From Paracidovorax citrulli (GTDB lineage: Bacteria; Pseudomonadota; Gammaproteobacteria; Burkholderiales; Burkholderiaceae_C): a stretch of 64,000 bases of DNA. The translations under genes were made by a program, and so were the position numbers. Every line of letters starts with the position of its first letter. Position 1 is the stretch's first letter. The notes under the pieces were generated by a model. The model worked only from the letters and a program-made list of their open reading frames with translations, was not told the DNA's origin and searched no databases. The DNA is taken from assembly GCF_900100305.1 (NCBI RefSeq), contig NZ_FNEY01000008.1:1-64000 (forward strand). The letters run 5' to 3'. Below, one piece after another: positions 8,214-18,144 of this stretch.

Positions 8214-9524
8214 TCAGCCCTTGTTGGCCTTCTGGAAGCGCTCCAGCTGTTCGTTGCCGCGCTTCACGATGGCGTCGAGTGCCTCCTTGGCGGTCTTCTT
8301 GCCGGACCAGACCTGTTCGAGCTCTTCGTCCTCGATGGCGCGGATCTGCACATAGTTGCCCAGGCGGATGCCGCGGCTCTTGTCGGTCACCTTGCGGATC
8401 ATCTGCGTCACGGCGACGTCGGTGCCGGGGTGCTCCTTGTAGAAGCCCGACTTCTCGGTCAGCTCGTAGGCGGCGGTCGTCACGGGCAGGTAGCCGGTGC
8501 GCTTGTGGCTGGCCGACTGCACTTCAGGCGTCGAGATGAACTTGAAGAATTCGGCCACGCCCTTGTACTCGGCGGGCTTCTTGCCGGCCATCACCCAGAG
8601 GCTTGCGCCGCCGATGACGGTGTTCTGCGGGGCGCCGGGAACGTCCGGGTAGTAGGGCAGGGGGGCGAGGCCGTAGGCGAACTTGGCGTTCTTGGCCACG
8701 TTGCCGTAGAAGCCCGACGACGTGTTGATCATCGCGCACTCGCCGGAGACGAAGCTCGCCTCGGGCACGTTGCCGCGGCCCTTGTACACGAACAGGCCCT
8801 GCTTGGCCATGTTGGCGAGGTTCTCGATGTGGCGAACGTGCAGCGGCGAATCGACCTTCAGGCGTGCGTCCAGGCCCTGCAGGCCGTTGGCCTTGCTCGC
8901 GAACTCCACGTTGTGCCAGGCCGAGAAGCTTTCCACCTGCGTCCAGTTCTGCCACGCCGTGGTGAACGGGCACTTGTGGCCGGAGGCCTTGAGCTTGGCG
9001 GCGGCATTGACCACTTCGGGCCAGGTGGCCGGCGCCTTGTCGGTGGGCAGGCCGGCGGCCTTGAAGGCGTCCTTGTTGAAGTAGAAGATGGTGGTGGAGC
9101 TGTTGAACGGGAAGCTCAGCATCTGACCGTTGGGGGCCGTGTAGTAGCCGGCCACGGCGGGGATGTAGGCCTTGGGGTCGAACGGCGCGCCGGCATCCTG
9201 CATCACCTTGCCCACGGGCACGATCGCGCCCTTGCTGGCCATCATGGTGGCGGTGCCCACTTCGAATACCTGCAGGATGTGCGGCGCGTTGCCGGCGCGG
9301 AAGGCGGCGATCGAGGCCGTCATCGATTCGTCATAGGTGCCCTTGTAGGTGGGCACGACCTTGTAGTCCTTCTGGCTCTCGTTGAACTGGCGGGCCAGGT
9401 CGTTCACCCATTCGCCGTTCACGGCCGTCATCGAGTGCCACCACTGGATCTCGGTCTGCGCGTGGGCCGAAATGCAAGCGGATGCGGCGATGGCGGCTGC
9501 CAGGGCCAGGTGCTTGGGCTGCAT
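8214..9524 (-). CDS. ugpB: sn-glycerol-3-phosphate ABC transporter, periplasmic binding protein
   Basis: The 436-residue extracellular solute-binding protein (family 1) has a signal peptide ending ACISAHAQ. The mature start TEIQWWHSMTAVNGEWVNDLA and the motifs PFNSSTTIFYFNKDAF and FVSGECAMINTSSGFYGNV are strongly UgpB-like. UgpB captures glycerol-3-phosphate and glycerophosphocholine in the periplasm for UgpAEC. It is the first gene of the operon, and a GAGGAG-like site precedes the ATG. A GCGCAT/ATGCGC palindrome lies 30 bp upstream. Confidence 0.95.
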   Translation of the reverse strand: MQPKHLALAAAIAASACISAHAQTEIQWWHSMTAVNGEWVNDLARQFNESQKDYKVVPTYKGTYDESMTASIAAFRAGNAPHILQVFEVGTATMMASKGAIVPVGKVMQDAGAPFDPKAYIPAVAGYYTAPNGQMLSFPFNSSTTIFYFNKDAFKAAGLPTDKAPATWPEVVNAAAKLKASGHKCPFTTAWQNWTQVESFSAWHNVEFASKANGLQGLDARLKVDSPLHVRHIENLANMAKQGLFVYKGRGNVPEASFVSGECAMINTSSGFYGNVAKNAKFAYGLAPLPYYPDVPGAPQNTVIGGASLWVMAGKKPAEYKGVAEFFKFISTPEVQSASHKRTGYLPVTTAAYELTEKSGFYKEHPGTDVAVTQMIRKVTDKSRGIRLGNYVQIRAIEDEELEQVWSGKKTAKEALDAIVKRGNEQLERFQKANKG

Positions 9525-9553
9525 GGAAACTCCTCAAAGTAGCGATGAAAGCG

Positions 9554-9568
9554 GCGCATGGTATGCGC
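9554..9568. promoter_or_regulatory. Palindrome in ugpB leader
   Basis: GCGCAT-GGT-ATGCGC is a perfect 6-bp inverted repeat 30 bp upstream of the ugpB start. It could be an operator or a leader hairpin. Nothing identifies the factor. It lies in the 311-bp ugpB-serA divergent gap (9525-9835), which holds no gene. The only other thing of note in that gap is the Pho-box-like pair next to it. Confidence 0.3.
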
Positions 9569-9573
9569 GCTAC

Positions 9574-9591
9574 ATGTCATCGGTATGTCGT
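9574..9591 (+). promoter_or_regulatory. Pho-box-like direct repeat (wrong orientation for ugpB)
   Basis: ATGTCAT-CGGT-ATGTCGT matches the Pho box (CTGTCAT repeated with a 4-base spacer) at 6 of 7 and 5 of 7 positions with exact spacing. A Pho box here would suit a phosphate-starvation ugp operon, as in E. coli. The repeats, however, read towards serA, while Pho boxes normally read with their gene. It may be fortuitous or act from the reverse orientation. Confidence 0.3.
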
Positions 9592-9835
9592 TGTCGCATA
9601 GACAGGGTTTTCCACGGATCAGGAACTTCCCTGGATGAAGGGCTCTGCGTGGCGAAATTGTGTCTGTTTTGTGACGGTTTTCCGGGCTCGACCGTCGCCT
9701 GCGTGACCGGGATTCCACGGTGTGGATCGAAAAGCCCCGCAGGTACAGGGTTTCTTCCCATTGCACAATGGTCGGCCGCCTGCAAGGCGTTGGCCTGCTC
9801 CCTTCCCTTCCTTACTTCTCCTTCCCCGTAGTTCC

Positions 9836-11065
9836 ATGACCAAGACATCGCTGGACAAGAGCAAGATCAAGTTCCTTCTGCTGGAGGGTGTGCACCCTTC
9901 CGCGCTCGACGTGCTGCGCGGCGCGGGCTATACCCAGATCGAGGCATTGCCGGGGGCGCTGGAAGGCGAGGAACTGCACCGCAAGATCGCCGACGCGCAT
10001 TTCCTGGGCATCCGTTCGCGCACCCAGCTCACGGCCGAGGTGTTCGCGCACGCACACAAGCTCGTGGCCGTGGGGGCCTTCTGCATCGGCACGAACCAGA
10101 TCGACCTGGAGGCGGCGCGCGAGCGCGGCATCGCGGTGTTCAACGCGCCGTATTCCAACACCCGCTCGGTGGCCGAGCTGGTGCTGGCCGAGGCCATCCT
10201 GCTGCTGCGCGGCGTGCCCGAGAAGAACGCCGTGGCGCACCGCGGCGGCTGGCTCAAGAGCGCCGAGAACGCCTACGAGATCCGCGGCAAGACGCTGGGC
10301 ATCGTCGGCTACGGCTCCATCGGCACGCAGCTGTCGGTGCTGGCCGAGGCGCTGGGCATGCATGTCGTCTTCCACGACGTGGTCAGCAAGCTGCCGCTGG
10401 GCAACGCCCGCCAGGCGCCGTCGCTGCAGGCCCTGCTCGCGCAGAGCGATATCGTGACCCTGCACGTGCCCGAGCTGCCCTCCACGCAGTGGATGATCGG
10501 GCCCGAAGAGATCGCGGCCATGAAGCCGGGCGCGATCCTGATCAATGCGGCGCGCGGCACGGTGGTGCGCATCGAGGCGCTGGCCGAGGCGATCCGCGCC
10601 AGGAAGCTGCTCGGCGCGGCCATCGACGTGTTTCCGGTCGAGCCGCGCAGCAACAAGGACGAGTTCACCTCGCCCCTGCGCGGCCTGGACAACGTCATCC
10701 TCACGCCCCACATCGGCGGCTCCACCATGGAGGCGCAGGCCAACATCGGGCTGGAGGTGGCGGAGAAGCTGGTGAAGTACAGCGACAACGGCACGTCCAC
10801 CTCGTCGGTGAACTTTCCCGAGGTGGCGCTGCCCGCGCACCCGGGCAAGCACCGCATCCTGCACATCCACCGGAACGTGCCGGGTGTGCTGTCGGCCATC
10901 AACCAGGTGTTCGCCGACAACCAGATCAACATCGCCGCCCAGTACCTGCAGACCAACGAGAAGGTGGGCTACGTGGTGATCGACATCGACGCGCAGTCGT
11001 CCGAGCTGGCGCAGGACAAGCTCGCGAGCGTCCCGGGCACCATCCGCAGCCGCGTGCTGTTCTGA
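9836..11065 (+). CDS. serA: D-3-phosphoglycerate dehydrogenase
   Basis: The 409-residue enzyme has the E. coli SerA length (410) and catalyses the first step of serine synthesis, oxidising 3-phosphoglycerate with NAD. The Rossmann motif [20 protein letters not shown] ends at an acidic residue in VFHD. The catalytic Arg is in NAARGTVVR and the catalytic His in [14 protein letters not shown]-terminal ACT domain (about residues 335-409, starting [20 protein letters not shown]) would bind L-serine for feedback control. The ATG at 9836 was chosen because it begins the conserved N-terminus; the longer open frame upstream reads through the non-coding gap. It is transcribed away from ugpB. Confidence 0.95.
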   Translation: MTKTSLDKSKIKFLLLEGVHPSALDVLRGAGYTQIEALPGALEGEELHRKIADAHFLGIRSRTQLTAEVFAHAHKLVAVGAFCIGTNQIDLEAARERGIAVFNAPYSNTRSVAELVLAEAILLLRGVPEKNAVAHRGGWLKSAENAYEIRGKTLGIVGYGSIGTQLSVLAEALGMHVVFHDVVSKLPLGNARQAPSLQALLAQSDIVTLHVPELPSTQWMIGPEEIAAMKPGAILINAARGTVVRIEALAEAIRARKLLGAAIDVFPVEPRSNKDEFTSPLRGLDNVILTPHIGGSTMEAQANIGLEVAEKLVKYSDNGTSTSSVNFPEVALPAHPGKHRILHIHRNVPGVLSAINQVFADNQINIAAQYLQTNEKVGYVVIDIDAQSSELAQDKLASVPGTIRSRVLF

Positions 11066-11146
11066 GCGCGGGGCGGCGGCGGCCGTGCGCGCGGCTGCGT
11101 GCCCGGCAGCGCCGCCGCCGCCCGAGCACGGCAGGGGCGGCTGGCT

Positions 11147-11152
11147 TAAAAT
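11147..11152 (+). promoter_or_regulatory. Possible -10 element (TAAAAT) of the FAD/Fe-S oxidoreductase gene
   Basis: TAAAAT in the 139-bp gap after serA resembles a sigma-70 -10 box, 53 bases before the start codon. No clear -35 is present at 17 bases. The gap also holds a GC-rich inverted pair just after serA (GGCGGCGGC and its complement, about 11071-11123) that may end the serA transcript, but it has no T-tract. Confidence 0.35.
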
Positions 11153-11160
11153 CGCGGCCC

Positions 11161-11189
11161 CTCCCAAGGTTGGGAGCGTCCACGCTCCC
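11161..11189 (+). promoter_or_regulatory. Two mutually exclusive hairpins upstream of the oxidoreductase start
   Basis: CTCCCAA (11161-11167) pairs with TTGGGAG (11170-11176), and GGGAGCG (11172-11178) pairs with CGCTCCC (11183-11189) around a TCCA loop. The two helices share the GGGAG segment, so only one can form at a time. They end 15 bases before the ATG, close to the ribosome-binding region. A leader switch is possible. No T-tract follows, so a translational effect is more likely than attenuation. Confidence 0.4.
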
Positions 11190-11204
11190 CAGGTGATCCC
11201 CCCG

Positions 11205-14200
11205 ATGAATGCACCCACTGAGTTGGCAGCCCTGATGCCACAGGCCGCCGAGCCCACTCGCCTGCGCGAGATTCCGTACAACTACACCTCGTTTTCCGAC
11301 CGGGAAATCGTCATCCGGCTGCTGGGCTCCGCCTCCTGGGACGTGCTGGACCAGTTGCGCCGCGAGCGGCGCACCGGGCGCTCCGCCCGCATGCTGTACG
11401 AGGTGCTGGGCGACATCTGGGTCGTGCAGCGCAATCCCTACCTGCAGGACGACCTGCTGGACAACCCCGACCGCCGCAAGGCGCTGGTGGACGCCCTGCA
11501 GCACCGCCTGGCCGAGATCGGCAAGCGCCGCACGCCGGGTGAGGACGAGGAGCGTGACCGCCTGGTGGGGCAGTTGGTGGAGGCGGCGCGCCGCGCCATC
11601 GCGGAATTCGACGCCACTTTCGTGGAGGCGGCGCAATTGCGCCGGCAGGTGCAAAAGCGCCTGGGCCGCCACACGGCCCGCGACAACATCAAGTTCGACG
11701 GCCTCTCGCGCGTGTCGCACGTGACCGACGCCACCGACTGGCGCGTCGAATACCCGTTCGTGGTGCTCACGCCCGACACCGAGGCCGAAATGGCCGCGCT
11801 GGTCAAGGCCTGCATCGAGCTGGAACTGACCATCATTCCGCGCGGGGGCGGCACCGGCTACACCGGAGGCGCGATCCCGCTCACGTGGCGCAGCGCCGTC
11901 ATCAACACCGAGAAGCTCGAAGCCATGACCGAGGTGGAAATGCGCCGCCTGCCGGGCATGGACCGCGAGGTGGGCACCATCTGGACCGAGGCCGGCGTGG
12001 TCACGCAGCGCGTGGCCGATGCGGCCGAGCGCGCGGGATTCGTCTTCGCGGTCGATCCGACCAGCGCAGAGGCCTCGTGCATCGGCGGCAACATCGCCAT
12101 GAACGCGGGCGGCAAGAAGGCCGTGCTCTGGGGGACGGCGCTGGACAACCTGGTCAGCTGGCGCATGGTGACGCCCGAGGCGCAGTGGCTGGAGGTCACG
12201 CGCCTGGACCACAACATGGGCAAGATCCACGACGTGGAGACGGCCACCTTCGAGCTGCAGTATTTCGAGGCCGACGGAAAGACCCCGGTCCGCACCGAGC
12301 GGCTGGCCATTCCCGGCCGCACCTTCCGCAAGGAAGGCCTGGGCAAGGACGTGACGGACAAGTTCCTCTCCGGCCTGCCGGGCATCCAGAAGGAGGGCTG
12401 CGACGGCCTCATCACCAGCGCGCGCTGGGTGGTGCACCGCATGCCGGCGCACACGCGTACCGTGTGCCTGGAGTTCTTCGGCAACGCCAAGGACGCGGTG
12501 CCGAGCATCGTCGAGATCAAGGACTTCATGTTCGCCGAGCAAAAGCGCAGCGGCGTGCTGCTGGCCGGCCTGGAGCACCTGGACGACCGGTATCTCAAGG
12601 CCGTGGGCTACGCCACCAAGAGCAAGAAGCACGGCGGCGGGCTGCCCAAGATGGTGCTGTTCGGCGACATCGCGGGCGACGACGCCGACGCGGTGGCGCG
12701 CGTGACCAGCGAGGTCGTGCGCATCGCCAATTCGCGCGCGGGCGAGGGGTTCATCGCCATCAGCCCCGAGGCGCGCAAGAAGTTCTGGCTGGACCGCAAA
12801 CGCACGGCCGCCATCAGCCGCCACACCAACGCCTTCAAGATCAACGAAGACGTGGTGATTCCGCTGCCTCGCATGGCCGAGTACACCGACGGCATCGAGC
12901 GCATCAACATCGAACTCTCGCTGCGCAACAAGCTCAAGCTGTGCGACGCGCTGGAGGAGTTCCTGCTGCGCGGCGACCTGCCGCTGGGACGCCAGGACGA
13001 CGCGCACGAAATCCCTTCCGCCGAGTTGCTGGAAGACCGCGTGGCCCAGGCCGTGGCGCTGATCGGCGAAGTGCGGTCGCTCTGGAGCGGCTGGCTGCAG
13101 GGCGTGGAAGCGCTCTTCCCGCAACTGCAGGACCACACGCTGCGCGCGAGCTGGAAGACGCAGCTGCGCGAGCCGCTCGCCAAGATCTTCCCGGGCGCGT
13201 CGTTCCAGCCGATCATGGACGAGGCGCAGGCCATCCACCAGCGCGTGCTCAAGGGCCGCGTGTGGGTGGCGCTGCACATGCACGCGGGCGACGGCAACGT
13301 GCACACCAACATCCCCGTCAACAGCGACGATTACGACATGCTGCAGACGGCGCACGAGGCCGTCGAGCGCATCATGGTGCTGGCGCGTGGCCTGGACGGC
13401 GTGATCTCGGGCGAGCACGGCATCGGCATCACCAAGCTGGAGTTCCTCACGGACGACGAACTGCGCCCCTTCGCCGACTACAAGCGCCGCGTGGACCCGC
13501 AGGGCCGTTTCAACAAGGGCAAGCTGCTGCGCCATCAGGTGCCTGCCGCGCACGCAGAGAAGGCGCCCGCAGCCGTCTCGGCGCGTGAATCGCTGATGTT
13601 CTCGGACCTCACCAATGCCTACACGCCGAGCTTCGGCCTGATGGGGCACGAATCGCTCATCATGCAGCAGAGCGACATCGGCGCCATCGCCGATTCGGTC
13701 AAGGACTGCCTGCGCTGCGGCAAATGCAAGCCCGTGTGCTCCACGCACGTGCCGCGCGCCAGCCTGCTCTACAGCCCGCGCAACAAGATCCTGGCGACCT
13801 CGCTGCTGGTCGAGGCCTTCCTCTACGAGGAGCAGACGCGCCGTGGCGTGTCGATCAAGCACTGGCAGGAGTTCGAGGACGTGGCCGACCACTGCACCGT
13901 CTGCCACAAGTGCTACACGCCGTGCCCCGTCAAGATCGACTTCGGCGACGTGACGATGAACATGCGCAACCTGCTGCGCAAGATGGGCAAGAAGAGCTTC
14001 CGGCCCGGCAACAAGCTGGCGATGGCCATGCTGAACGCCACCAACCCGGACACCATCAAGCTGATGCGCTCGGCGATGGTGGACGTGGGCTTCAAGGCGC
14101 AGCGCGCGGTGGTCGATCTGGCGCGCGCCGTGGGCCGCCGCCAGACCGCGCATCCGCCGGCTACGGTGGGCACGGCGCCGGTCAAGGAGCAGGTGATCCA

Positions 14201-15119
14201 CTTCGTGAACAAGAAGCTGCCGGGCGGCCTGCCGAAGAAGACGGCGCGCGCGCTGCTGGACATCGAGGACAAGAACTACGTGCCCATCATCCGCAACCCG
14301 GCCGCCACCACGGCCGAGACGGAAGCCGTGTTCTATTTCCCCGGGTGCGGATCGGAGCGCCTGTTCAGCCAGGTGGGCCTGGCCACGCAGGCCATGCTCT
14401 GGCATGCGGGCGTGCAGACGGTGCTGCCGCCGGGCTACCTGTGCTGCGGCTACCCGCAGCGCGGCAGCGGCCAGTTCGACAAGGCGGAGAAGATGATCAC
14501 CGACAACCGGGTGCTCTTCCATCGCGTGGCCAACACGCTGAACTACCTGGACATCAAGACGGTGGTGGTGAGCTGCGGCACCTGCTACGACCAGCTGCAG
14601 GGCTACCAGTTCGACAAGATCTTCCCGGGCTGCCGCATCATCGACATCCACGAATACCTGCTGGAAAAGGGCATCCGGCTGCAGGGCAAGGGCGCCTACC
14701 TGTACCACGAGCCCTGCCACAACCCGATGAAGCTGCAGGACTCGGTGAAGACCGTGAAGGCGCTCGTCGGCCCGCAGGTGACCAGGAGCGACCGCTGCTG
14801 CGGCGAATCCGGCACGCTGGGCGTGACGCGGCCCGACATCTCCACCCAGGTGCGTTTCCGCAAGGAGCAGGAGATCCTCAAGGGCGAGGCGGCGCTGCGT
14901 GCCAGCGGCGCCGTGGGGCCCCAGGACAACGTGAAGATCCTCACCAGCTGCCCGAGCTGCCTGCAGGGCCTGAACCGCTACCAGGACGACCTGCAGAACG
15001 GTCTGCTGGAGGCCGACTACATCGTCGTCGAGATGGCGCGCGAGATCCTGGGCGAGAACTGGATGCCCGAATACGTGCGGCGCGCCAACGCGGGCGGCAT
15101 CGAGCGGGTGCTGGTCTGA
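11205..15119 (+). CDS. DUF3683-type FAD-linked oxidase / 4Fe-4S / CCG-domain fusion oxidoreductase
   Basis: This 1304-residue protein fuses what are usually GlcD-like and GlcF-like subunits. After an N-terminal DUF3683-type region comes a PCMH FAD domain (about 183-340, with [12 protein letters not shown] near 213). The FAD-oxidase C-terminal region has [12 protein letters not shown] near 692 and EHGIGITK near 737. Two 4Fe-4S clusters follow ([16 protein letters not shown] near 835 and [16 protein letters not shown] near 896), then two CCG modules ([35 protein letters not shown]). It probably oxidises a 2-hydroxy acid (lactate or glycolate type) and passes electrons to the quinone pool or another carrier. 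The substrate is not known. The next gene overlaps its stop. Confidence 0.85.
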   Translation: MNAPTELAALMPQAAEPTRLREIPYNYTSFSDREIVIRLLGSASWDVLDQLRRERRTGRSARMLYEVLGDIWVVQRNPYLQDDLLDNPDRRKALVDALQHRLAEIGKRRTPGEDEERDRLVGQLVEAARRAIAEFDATFVEAAQLRRQVQKRLGRHTARDNIKFDGLSRVSHVTDATDWRVEYPFVVLTPDTEAEMAALVKACIELELTIIPRGGGTGYTGGAIPLTWRSAVINTEKLEAMTEVEMRRLPGMDREVGTIWTEAGVVTQRVADAAERAGFVFAVDPTSAEASCIGGNIAMNAGGKKAVLWGTALDNLVSWRMVTPEAQWLEVTRLDHNMGKIHDVETATFELQYFEADGKTPVRTERLAIPGRTFRKEGLGKDVTDKFLSGLPGIQKEGCDGLITSARWVVHRMPAHTRTVCLEFFGNAKDAVPSIVEIKDFMFAEQKRSGVLLAGLEHLDDRYLKAVGYATKSKKHGGGLPKMVLFGDIAGDDADAVARVTSEVVRIANSRAGEGFIAISPEARKKFWLDRKRTAAISRHTNAFKINEDVVIPLPRMAEYTDGIERINIELSLRNKLKLCDALEEFLLRGDLPLGRQDDAHEIPSAELLEDRVAQAVALIGEVRSLWSGWLQGVEALFPQLQDHTLRASWKTQLREPLAKIFPGASFQPIMDEAQAIHQRVLKGRVWVALHMHAGDGNVHTNIPVNSDDYDMLQTAHEAVERIMVLARGLDGVISGEHGIGITKLEFLTDDELRPFADYKRRVDPQGRFNKGKLLRHQVPAAHAEKAPAAVSARESLMFSDLTNAYTPSFGLMGHESLIMQQSDIGAIADSVKDCLRCGKCKPVCSTHVPRASLLYSPRNKILATSLLVEAFLYEEQTRRGVSIKHWQEFEDVADHCTVCHKCYTPCPVKIDFGDVTMNMRNLLRKMGKKSFRPGNKLAMAMLNATNPDTIKLMRSAMVDVGFKAQRAVVDLARAVGRRQTAHPPATVGTAPVKEQVIHFVNKKLPGGLPKKTARALLDIEDKNYVPIIRNPAATTAETEAVFYFPGCGSERLFSQVGLATQAMLWHAGVQTVLPPGYLCCGYPQRGSGQFDKAEKMITDNRVLFHRVANTLNYLDIKTVVVSCGTCYDQLQGYQFDKIFPGCRIIDIHEYLLEKGIRLQGKGAYLYHEPCHNPMKLQDSVKTVKALVGPQVTRSDRCCGESGTLGVTRPDISTQVRFRKEQEILKGEAALRASGAVGPQDNVKILTSCPSCLQGLNRYQDDLQNGLLEADYIVVEMAREILGENWMPEYVRRANAGGIERVLV

Positions 15120-15565
15120 TGGCGTCGGCCTGTCCCCTGTGCGGCGGCGACGGCGGCACGCTGGTCTGGCGCGGCCGGCAGATGCGCGTCGTGCATGCCG
15201 GCGAGGAGGCCGATCGCGGCTTCCCGGCGTTCTATCGCGTGATCTGGAACACGCACGTCGCGGAGTTCTCGGACCTGTCCGAAACCGAGCGCGCGCTCTG
15301 CATGGCCGCCGTGGCGGTGGTGGAGCAGGTGCTGCGCGAGCAGCTGCAGCCCACGAAGATCAACCTGGCGGCCCTGGGCAACATGGTGCCGCACCTGCAC
15401 TGGCACGTGATCGCCCGCTTCGGTTGGGACAGCCACTTTCCCGCGCCCGTCTGGGCTCCGTCCCAGCGCGATCGCGACCTCGAGCGGGAGGCTGCCGTGC
15501 AGGCCCGCGGCGAATCCATCGCGCAGCAGCTGCGCGCGCGCCTTGCGCAGGCCGGCCTGGACTGA
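15119..15565 (+). CDS. HIT-family protein
   Basis: The 148-residue histidine-triad protein has the motif HLHWHV (H-phi-H-phi-H-phi) near residue 97, preceded by NMVP. HIT proteins hydrolyse or transfer nucleotides from nucleotide conjugates. The N-terminus [13 protein letters not shown] carries a CxxC pair that could hold a metal. The ATG overlaps the stop of the oxidoreductase gene (TGATG), so the two are translationally coupled. The two-gene arrangement suggests a shared role, but none is established. It converges on the diguanylate cyclase gene. Confidence 0.88.
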   Translation: MASACPLCGGDGGTLVWRGRQMRVVHAGEEADRGFPAFYRVIWNTHVAEFSDLSETERALCMAAVAVVEQVLREQLQPTKINLAALGNMVPHLHWHVIARFGWDSHFPAPVWAPSQRDRDLEREAAVQARGESIAQQLRARLAQAGLD

Positions 15566-15613
15566 ATCCGCGCATACGCGCCGGAGCACCGGCCGGCCGT
15601 GTTCTCGGCGCGT

Positions 15614-16630
15614 TCAGTCCGCCGTCGTCACGCGGTTGCGGCCTGCTTCCTTGCTGGCATACAGCGCCTGGTCGGCCCGGGCAATCGCGGCCTCCAGCGA
15701 TTCGCCTCCGCGCAACTGCGCCACGCCCAGCGAGAGGCTCGCCGGGATGGCTTGCGTGCCGCGGCGGGCCGGATCTCCGGCCACGATGGCGCGCATGCGC
15801 TCGGCCAGGGCCTGCGCGTCGCCCAGGCCGCACGAGGGCATCACCAGGAGGAATTCCTCGCCGCCCCAGCGCGCCAGCAGGTCGTGCGCGCGGCTGCTGC
15901 GCTCCATGAGTTCCGCCACGTGCACGAGGACCTGGTCACCGGCTTCGTGGCCATGGGTGTCGTTGATGCGTTTGAAGTGGTCGATGTCGGCGATCACCAC
16001 CGAGGTCGGCTGGCCCGCGGCCCGTGCCTGCGCGATGCGCTCCTGCGCCAGGCCGGCGAGGCGCCGCCGGTTGGACAACCCCGTGAGCGGGTCGGTGCAC
16101 GCCTGCTCTTCCAGGCGGCGCTCGGCCCGAAGCACCGAGCCGTAGTAGTAGCGGACGGTGTAGGCCGCCATGGCGAATACCACCGCCACGTTGAACGCAT
16201 GCGCGATCGACTGTCCCAGCGGATCGAGCGGCGCCTGCGCGCCATGGCGGCGCGAAAACTCGTACATGCCGACGTAGAAAACGAAGAGCGCAAACAGCAT
16301 CACGGGCGTGGCGGCGCGGCGGCCCCGGCCCACCACGATGGCGGGAATGAACATCAGCAGGTAATAGTGGAAGCCGCTGTTCCAGCCGATCAGCCAGGTG
16401 CCGATGGCCGAGTGGCCCACCACCTCGAGCCAGATCAGCGCCAGCGCAGCGCCGTTGCGGTGCCGCTGCAGCAGTGCGTAGGCCGCGGCGTACATGCCGA
16501 TGCTCACCAGGTTCAGCCAGGTGAGCAGCGGCGATCCGAGCATCAGGAAAAGGGGAATGAAGGCCGCGTCCACGGCCGCGGCCATCACGGTCACCCGCTG
16601 GGTCATCACCCAGAACGACTTGCGGGCCAT
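15614..16630 (-). CDS. Membrane-bound GGDEF diguanylate cyclase
   Basis: The 338-residue protein has about six N-terminal transmembrane segments (to roughly residue 170) with no recognised sensor family, then a GGDEF domain. The active site reads RWGGEEF (about 255-259), the substrate Asp lies in VIADIDHFKRINDTHGH, and an inhibitory I-site RAHD sits five residues before GGEEF. It should therefore make cyclic di-GMP and be feedback-inhibited. No EAL domain is present. The start at 16630 has a strong GGGAGGGG ribosome-binding site; an ATG at 16687 would add 19 residues. It is divergent from the DUF971 gene. Confidence 0.9.
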   Translation of the reverse strand: MARKSFWVMTQRVTVMAAAVDAAFIPLFLMLGSPLLTWLNLVSIGMYAAAYALLQRHRNGAALALIWLEVVGHSAIGTWLIGWNSGFHYYLLMFIPAIVVGRGRRAATPVMLFALFVFYVGMYEFSRRHGAQAPLDPLGQSIAHAFNVAVVFAMAAYTVRYYYGSVLRAERRLEEQACTDPLTGLSNRRRLAGLAQERIAQARAAGQPTSVVIADIDHFKRINDTHGHEAGDQVLVHVAELMERSSRAHDLLARWGGEEFLLVMPSCGLGDAQALAERMRAIVAGDPARRGTQAIPASLSLGVAQLRGGESLEAAIARADQALYASKEAGRNRVTTAD

Positions 16631-16786
16631 GTGCCCCTCCCGGTGGGAGAGGGGGGCCGTGATGGCGGAAGCGTCGGTGGAGGGCATGGTGGCCTGGGGC
16701 GGGCTGCGGCTGGTGGGACAATTCTCGTCCACCAATGTAAGAGTTGCTACCGCCGCCTCCGGGCGTGGCGGACGAGAGGATCTCCC

Positions 16787-17209
16787 ATGGCAGACCAGCA
16801 CGCGGCCGCTGCCGCGCCGCAATCGCTCACCGTGCACGGCGCGTCGCGCGTGCTCGAAATCGCCTTCGACGACGGGGCGAGCTTCCGCATTCCGTTCGAG
16901 TTGCTGCGGGTGTATTCGCCCTCGGCGGAAGTGCAGGGCCACGGCCCGGGCCAGGAGGTGCTGCAGACGGGCAAGCGCGATGTGCAGATCACCGCCATCG
17001 AGCCCGTGGGCCACTACGCGATCAGGCCCGTGTTTTCCGACGGGCACCAGAGCGGCCTCTTCACCTGGCCGTACCTGTACAGGCTCGGGCGGGAGCAGGA
17101 ATCGCTCTGGCAGCAGTACCTGCAGCGCCTGGCGGACGCCGGGCTGGACCGCGACGCGCCCATGCCGGCCCCGCGCGGCGGCGGTGGCAGCGCGTGCGGA
17201 ACGCATTGA
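16787..17209 (+). CDS. DUF971 (gamma-butyrobetaine hydroxylase-like N-terminal domain) protein
   Basis: The 140-residue protein consists of one DUF971 domain: LTVHGASRVLEIAFDDGASFRIPFELLRVYSPSAEVQGHG, then DVQITAIEPVGHYAIRPVFSDGH and SGLFTWPYLYRLG. This domain also occurs at the N-terminus of gamma-butyrobetaine hydroxylases, but alone it has no known activity. The C-terminal tail is Gly/Pro-rich. A GAGAGGA site precedes the ATG. The gene stands just upstream of ubiE, an arrangement I know from other beta-proteobacteria and consistent with a link to the ubi cluster. Confidence 0.88.
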   Translation: MADQHAAAAAPQSLTVHGASRVLEIAFDDGASFRIPFELLRVYSPSAEVQGHGPGQEVLQTGKRDVQITAIEPVGHYAIRPVFSDGHQSGLFTWPYLYRLGREQESLWQQYLQRLADAGLDRDAPMPAPRGGGGSACGTH

Positions 17210-17365
17210 CCCTATGCTCCAGTATCGGTAGCACCAGGTGAATTGCCCGTCAGCGCCAGCGCCGGTTTTTCTTTCCATCCACGCGTACCCGCCGCGCGAC
17301 ACATGCCCCAACCCGTTGCGGGGTTGTCGCTGCCTGCGCGGCCTTCGCACTCTTAGCATCCCACC

Positions 17366-18097
17366 ATGAGCACCACCCATTTCGGCTTCCAGACCGTGGA
17401 CGAGAACGACAAGGCGCGCCGCGTGCGCGGGGTTTTCGATTCCGTCGCTTCCAAGTACGACGTCATGAACGACCTCATGTCGGGCGGCCTTCACCGCGCG
17501 TGGAAGGCCTATACCGTCATGGTCGCCAACCTGCGCGAGGGCCAGCGCGTGCTGGACATCGCCGGCGGCACGGGCGACCTGGCGCGCGCGTTCGCGAAGA
17601 AGGTGGGCGCGAGCGGCACGGTGGTGCACACCGACATCAACGAATCCATGCTGCGCGTGGGGCGCGACCGCCTCATCGACGAAGGCACCGTGCTGCCCAC
17701 GCTGGTCTGCGACGCCGAGCGGCTGCCGTTTCCCGACAACCATTTCGACGTGGTGAGCGTGGCCTTCGGCCTGCGCAACATGACCCACAAGGACGTGGCG
17801 ATCGCCGAGATGTGCCGCGTGCTCAAGCCGCGCGGCCGGCTGCTGGTGCTGGAGTTCTCGCAGGTGGCCAAGCCGCTGCGCAAGCCCTACGACTGGTATT
17901 CCTTCAAGGTGCTGCCGCGGCTCGGGAAGCTCGTGGCCGGCGACGATGCGAGCTACCGCTACCTGGCCGAGTCGATCCGCATGCATCCGGGCCAGGAAGA
18001 ACTCAAAACCCTCATGCAGAAAAATGGCTTTGGGCATGTGGACTATCACAACATGACTGGCGGTATCGTGGCCCTGCATGTTGGAATCAAGTGCTGA
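17366..18097 (+). CDS. ubiE: Ubiquinone/menaquinone biosynthesis C-methyltransferase UbiE
   Basis: The 243-residue class I SAM methyltransferase starts with the typical [18 protein letters not shown] and has motif I as [18 protein letters not shown]. The UbiE signatures [18 protein letters not shown] and [16 protein letters not shown] are also present. It methylates the benzoquinone ring of the ubiquinone precursor at C2 (and demethylmenaquinone where present). It leads the ubiE-Tim44-ubiJ-ubiB run. The 156 bp before it hold no gene and no clear promoter. Confidence 0.96.
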   Translation: MSTTHFGFQTVDENDKARRVRGVFDSVASKYDVMNDLMSGGLHRAWKAYTVMVANLREGQRVLDIAGGTGDLARAFAKKVGASGTVVHTDINESMLRVGRDRLIDEGTVLPTLVCDAERLPFPDNHFDVVSVAFGLRNMTHKDVAIAEMCRVLKPRGRLLVLEFSQVAKPLRKPYDWYSFKVLPRLGKLVAGDDASYRYLAESIRMHPGQEELKTLMQKNGFGHVDYHNMTGGIVALHVGIKC

Positions 18098-18144
18098 ACT
18101 GGACGAAGCGCACGCTTTCGATAACTAAACCGAGTGGAGATGAC

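Noticed and set aside
9525-9835. Small open frames in the ugpB-serA gap
   Set aside because: They lack ribosome-binding sites and known motifs, overlap each other on both strands, and cover the likely promoters of two divergent genes.
10926-14720. Open frame of over 1200 codons opposite the FAD/Fe-S oxidoreductase
   Set aside because: The plus strand carries all the family motifs. The reverse translation is His/Arg/Val-rich without domains and arises from third-position GC bias.
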